54,729 bases of DNA from Chloroflexota bacterium (lineage in GTDB: Bacteria; Chloroflexota; Ktedonobacteria; Ktedonobacterales; JACDGC01), in the NCBI GenBank assembly GCA_021778805.1, contig JAJYBV010000006.1:1-54729 (forward strand). Reading direction: 5' to 3'. Shown piece after piece: positions 51,906 to 54,729 of the stretch. The notes under the pieces are model-generated. The model did not search any database and was not told the origin of the DNA. It saw only the letters and a program-made list of their open reading frames with translations. Within the stretch, counting starts at the first letter, position 1. Each line of letters begins with the position of its first letter. Made by a program: the position numbers and the translations under genes.

Positions 51906-52988
51906 TTATTTATTAACTTGAGTTTCCAAGCTTTGAATTGCCGGTAATGTACAAACCGCAGCTGGCTGCTGGTTGGTTACATTGCAGAATGCGGCGGTAA
52001 AATAATTTGCCGTGCCGATTATTTGCAGCGAGACGGATGTTTTGGTATTGCTAAGCTGTCCGGCTATTCCCGCCCAATCTAACGAAGATAAAATGGATGG
52101 GTCGATACTGGATCCGGATGCAATATATTGGTTGCTGATATCAAAAAATGGTATACCGCCGGTTGAAGATGTGTAGGGTGATGTATCATATTTTGCAAAC
52201 AGCGCGGATTGCGCAGAGGTTAATTTCTGCAGCGGGTTTTGATTGCGATCTTGATATTCCACACTCTGAAAATCCAGATATTTACTGGTATAGGTAGCGT
52301 TTAAAAATGTAAAGGTGTTGGTGCTGGGAAAAACATCGGTTGCCGAAGACTCCATGGTGTATAGTCCGTTAAAAGTTCCGAAGCGGCTGAGCGCATTTAT
52401 TAATCCCCAGCGCATCGCAGCGCAATACGGACAATATTCTGCGCCGATGTATAAAACAACCGGTTTGCTTTGCGCGTCTTTGTAAATGGCGTTTCCGGTT
52501 AGTTTTACAAATGGGCTTTTGAACGTGCCTGCGCCAACGGATGTGTAAACGTTAGCGGGAATATTAGTCAATTCATTTAACACAGAGTTTGCCGCCGGTT
52601 GAGATGTGAAAGATCCACCGCTGCCGTTTGATCCCAAAAGATGAGTTATTATCACTACTATCCCTACCACCACTACAATAGCGCCAACGATAGATGAAAG
52701 TAAACCGTATTGTTCAAAAAAAGTTTTTTTAACTTTGCGTTTGTTTTTTGATGTAATTTGGGTTCGGTATGTTGGCTTATTTTGCGTTGATGTGCCTGAT
52801 GTTTTACCGGAGGCAATTTTGGCGCTTGGAACGGGCCGTGAAGGAGCTGGAACAGCCTCTCTTACATCCGGTTTGTTGTGCTCTTGTAAATTCTGCTGGT
52901 TAGTTTTACTTCCGCTGACAGTTGCGGCGGAAGATTTGCCGGTAGAAGATGAAGTCTGTGAAGGCTTCTTTTTGCCGGATGAACTCAT
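51906..52988 (-). CDS. DUF929 family thioredoxin-like membrane protein
   Basis: A 360-residue protein. Its first 90 residues are basic and low in complexity ([27 protein letters not shown]) and lie in the cytoplasm. A TM at about 95-118 follows, then an external thioredoxin-like DUF929 domain with the CPYC motif ([15 protein letters not shown], about 186-189) and a proline near the active site (TGGIPFFDI). G-rich ribosome site 6 nt before ATG 52988. The VKOR gene comes next, so the pair forms an extracytoplasmic disulfide-forming system. About 440 nt upstream hold no gene except the hairpin at 53429. Confidence 0.9.
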   Translation of the reverse strand: MSSSGKKKPSQTSSSTGKSSAATVSGSKTNQQNLQEHNKPDVREAVPAPSRPVPSAKIASGKTSGTSTQNKPTYRTQITSKNKRKVKKTFFEQYGLLSSIVGAIVVVVGIVVIITHLLGSNGSGGSFTSQPAANSVLNELTNIPANVYTSVGAGTFKSPFVKLTGNAIYKDAQSKPVVLYIGAEYCPYCAAMRWGLINALSRFGTFNGLYTMESSATDVFPSTNTFTFLNATYTSKYLDFQSVEYQDRNQNPLQKLTSAQSALFAKYDTSPYTSSTGGIPFFDISNQYIASGSSIDPSILSSLDWAGIAGQLSNTKTSVSLQIIGTANYFTAAFCNVTNQQPAAVCTLPAIQSLETQVNK

Positions 52989-53424
52989 AGTTTTCCCCCA
53001 AAACAGGCTGTAGAATCTAAACAAATCCATTTTCTGAAAACGCTAATATTCCAACTTTGGGCTTTGATTTTAATATCATAAGGATATGCTCATCCGCCGG
53101 AATGGTAAGTATAAAGACAACCCACCGGCTGCAAAGAAACGGTTGTGTCTTTGCGCATCTCCCGATATTTTAATTAGATTAAACCCTGCAGCTAAACCCT
53201 GCAAGCTGATTATATGTTTTCAGAAGATTTTCTTTTTATAAGAATAAATGCGGATTCACTTTGCATTATATACTAATGGACGCGAATATGGGGATAGAAT
53301 AGCCGGTTCTTCAAGATATTTTTACAGATATGTGACAATTTTTGTGAATATCACAATTTTACCTTTATGTGGTTGAATGAAACCATCTGTTGAGCAGTTT
53401 CAGTATGTTGGTGTTTATCATACC

Positions 53425-53454
53425 AAAAGACGCCGTCTTAGGCGTGGCGGCGTC
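53425..53454 (-). terminator. Intrinsic terminator of the ArsR/DUF302 operon
   Basis: On the minus strand GACGCCG and CGGCGTC pair over 7 bp with a 12-nt loop, and TTTT follows. It begins 19 nt after the DUF302 stop. Confidence 0.75.
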
Positions 53455-53472
53455 ATCGTTTTGTCATACGCA

Positions 53473-53877
53473 TTACAGCGCGGCGGCGGCGCGTTCCAGT
53501 TTAATCTTTGCTTCAGCGGCAACTTTGCGCAAAGAAGCGTCATCTGTAATGGTCATCATTACCTCGGGGTCTGCAAATTCAATCAATACGTCTTCAGCAG
53601 TTTGCCGCACAACAACATTGCAGGGCAGCATTAAACTGATGTGTGGATCTTCCGTTAATGCGCGGTGCGCCAAGGGAGGATTGCAAACCCCCAATATGGT
53701 AAAGGATGGATACTCGATGTTTAGCTTTGCCTTCATGGTTGCCTGCACATCGACGGATATTAACACGCCGAAGCCTTCATTTTTCAGGGCTTCGGTAACT
53801 TTTGCCATTGCTTCTGGAAAAGTGGTGTTTAGCGTAACGCTAAAACCCATTGCAGAATCTTTTGTGATCGCGCTCAT
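53473..53877 (-). CDS. DUF302 family protein
   Basis: A 134-residue protein with the DUF302 fold. Its landmarks are FSVTLNTTFPEAMAKVTEALKNEGFGVLISVDVQATMKAKLNIE (in part: VTEALKNEGFGVL), ILGVCNPPLAHRALTEDPHISLMLPCNVVVRQTAEDVLIEFADP. Both Cys (GVCNPP, LPCNVVV) are the conserved ones of the family. DUF302 proteins are often next to heavy-metal or oxidative-stress regulators; the exact role is unknown. It overlaps the arsR stop by 4 nt, so they are coupled. Confidence 0.9.
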   Translation of the reverse strand: MSAITKDSAMGFSVTLNTTFPEAMAKVTEALKNEGFGVLISVDVQATMKAKLNIEYPSFTILGVCNPPLAHRALTEDPHISLMLPCNVVVRQTAEDVLIEFADPEVMMTITDDASLRKVAAEAKIKLERAAAAL

Positions 53878-54293
53878 TTAATTTTTGTATCCAATTCTGT
53901 AGAATAATCTGATGTGGCACCAATAGCCAGCGCTTGTTCTACCGCGTTGCGCTGTGCGCTGCTGCAAACCAGATCGCATAGTTCAATAATGGCGTTGTCA
54001 GAAATTGAGTAATAAATAGTAGTGCCTTGTTTACGGCGTGAAACAATGCCGCCTTGAAGTAAAGCGGTTAGATGTTTGGAAACATTTGGCTGGCCAGCGT
54101 CTGTTTGCGCTACAAGTTCTCCTACACTTTTTTCACCGTCTTTCAGCGCGGCGATTAATTTCAGCCGCATCGGCTCGCTCAGCAGTTTAAATCGGTTTGC
54201 CATCACACTGATCATTGTTTCCGGGAAACCGGAGTCATTTGCGCGCCGCCACAAATCGAAAGATATGTTTTTGGCTTGTTGTATTTTTGCCAT
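53874..54293 (-). CDS. ArsR/SmtB family transcriptional regulator
   Basis: A 139-residue winged-helix repressor. The HTH reads MRLKLIAALKDGEKSVGELVAQTDAGQPNVSKHLTALLQGGIVSRRKQGTTIYYSISD, shown here in part by QPNVSKHLTALLQ and the wing RRKQGTTIYYSI. There is a Cys pair in LCDLVCSS which could bind metal or sense redox. The frame extends to a GTG at 54302, but GAGG about 9 nt before the ATG at 54293 is a better start. It is coupled to DUF302, so it probably controls that gene in response to metal or oxidant stress. Confidence 0.9.
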   Translation of the reverse strand: MAKIQQAKNISFDLWRRANDSGFPETMISVMANRFKLLSEPMRLKLIAALKDGEKSVGELVAQTDAGQPNVSKHLTALLQGGIVSRRKQGTTIYYSISDNAIIELCDLVCSSAQRNAVEQALAIGATSDYSTELDTKIK

Positions 54294-54326
54294 TGCGGCC
54301 ACCTCAAAAGAAAAATAGAATATTTT

Positions 54327-54342
54327 CTATATGCTTATATAG
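54327..54342. promoter_or_regulatory. Candidate ArsR operator
   Basis: CTATAT and ATATAG with a 4-nt GCTT spacer lie about 35 nt upstream of the regulator's start codon in an AT-rich region. ArsR/SmtB sites are often A/T-rich imperfect palindromes of this size. Autoregulation is inferred. Confidence 0.5.
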
Positions 54343-54501
54343 TAATATAAATATCGCCAAATGTCAAGATCCATATTTGAAATAAAGAAAATAACGACAT
54401 AAAAAGAAACGTTACCCGGCAAAAAAGCTTGGGATCAGTAAGGGATGGCAGATCCTTGTGCTGCAATTGAAGGTGTACTCAAAAATAATTACTGTGTGTG
54501 T

Positions 54502-54530
54502 AACCATGTGGTGTTCGTTTCATGGTTTTT
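54502..54530 (+). terminator. Hairpin with T-tract in the right-hand intergenic region
   Basis: AACCATG and CATGGTT (7 bp, 12-nt loop) are followed by TTT. No gene precedes it on the plus strand within the window. It may end a short untranslated RNA, or be accidental. Confidence 0.35.
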
Positions 54531-54659
54531 GTGTCGGCTCGCGCGTCATTTTTCTTAATTCTGTAAACACATTTATCCCAAGTCTGAACTGTTTCTTGCT
54601 GAGGGAGTGGCTAAAGTCACGGGTAAGCGAATTGAACAGACATGAGCTGAATAGCGAGG

Positions 54660-54729
54660 ATGGTCCCGACGAAAGAGCTGACGACGATTCCAAGCATACA
54701 CAAACAGCTGGATCGCATCCTGCAACGCT
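54660..54729 (+). CDS. Possible start of a truncated gene running off the window
   Basis: An ATG at 54660, with GCGAGG directly before it, opens a frame that runs at least 23 codons (VPTKELTTIPSIHKQLDRI) to the end of the window. The composition from about 54540 is more GC-rich than the rest of the gap, which hints at a transferred or insertion-sequence gene. Too little is present to name it. Confidence 0.3.
   Translation, partial: MVPTKELTTIPSIHKQLDRILQR

Overview
The window looks like a chromosomal segment from a free-living monoderm bacterium of moderate GC, most plausibly a Chloroflexota relative; this is an inference from gene content. Supporting signs are a compact archaeal/actinobacterial-style Tad pilus operon without a secretin or outer-membrane parts, a short inositol-3-phosphate synthase, a VKOR plus DUF929 thiol-redox pair, bacterial PH-domain and DUF4190 membrane proteins, and a lipobox-type solute-binding protein. 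A distant Actinobacteriota-like lineage is the main alternative. No rRNA or phage is present.

Layout. 1-5.7 kb: a secreted hypothetical protein, an MFS efflux pump with its TetR regulator, YceI with a MarR regulator, and purine nucleoside phosphorylase; both regulators have near-textbook palindromic operators. 5.7-7.3 kb: one long frame joining an ArsR-type DNA-binding domain to inositol-3-phosphate synthase. 7.5-11.7 kb: a transposon-like repeat, an unknown protein, a cellulose-synthase-like glycosyltransferase and a serine/threonine kinase homologue with its catalytic residues replaced. 11.7-20.6 kb: a minus-strand Tad/Flp pilus operon (flp, cpaB, cpaE, tadA, tadB, tadC, two tadE-like genes, tadG-like), with a non-coding mobile element between flp and cpaB. 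21-24.4 kb: small unknowns, a repeat cluster, a hydrolase lacking its catalytic serine, and rplI. 24.7-31.2 kb: a complete branched-chain amino acid type ABC importer plus an amidohydrolase. 31.2-34.9 kb: a MoxR/DUF58/DUF4129 operon. 35.2-38.4 kb: a CoA-transferase and urocanate hydratase. 38.6-45.6 kb: membrane and envelope genes including ruvX-mltG and uppP. 45.6-47.3 kb: a membrane glycosyltransferase whose stop codon lies in a repeat. 47.4-47.7 kb: tRNA-Gly and tRNA-Cys in one promoter-to-terminator unit. 47.7-54.3 kb: an ABC-2 exporter pair, a PH-domain protein, a VKOR/DUF929 redox group and an ArsR/DUF302 pair.

The most interesting feature is a family of short non-coding repeats (five copies, at about 0.8, 7.5, 20.1, 21.5 and 47.2 kb). 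They share GTAACTACTC-type terminal inverted repeats and internal G/C-rich hairpin modules, and two copies are flanked by perfect 8-bp target duplications. They behave like MITEs mobilised by a transposase not seen here. Other leads are the ArsR-Ino1 fusion, the pseudokinase beside the pilus operon, the serine-less hydrolase and a PH-domain protein ending in a PASTA domain.
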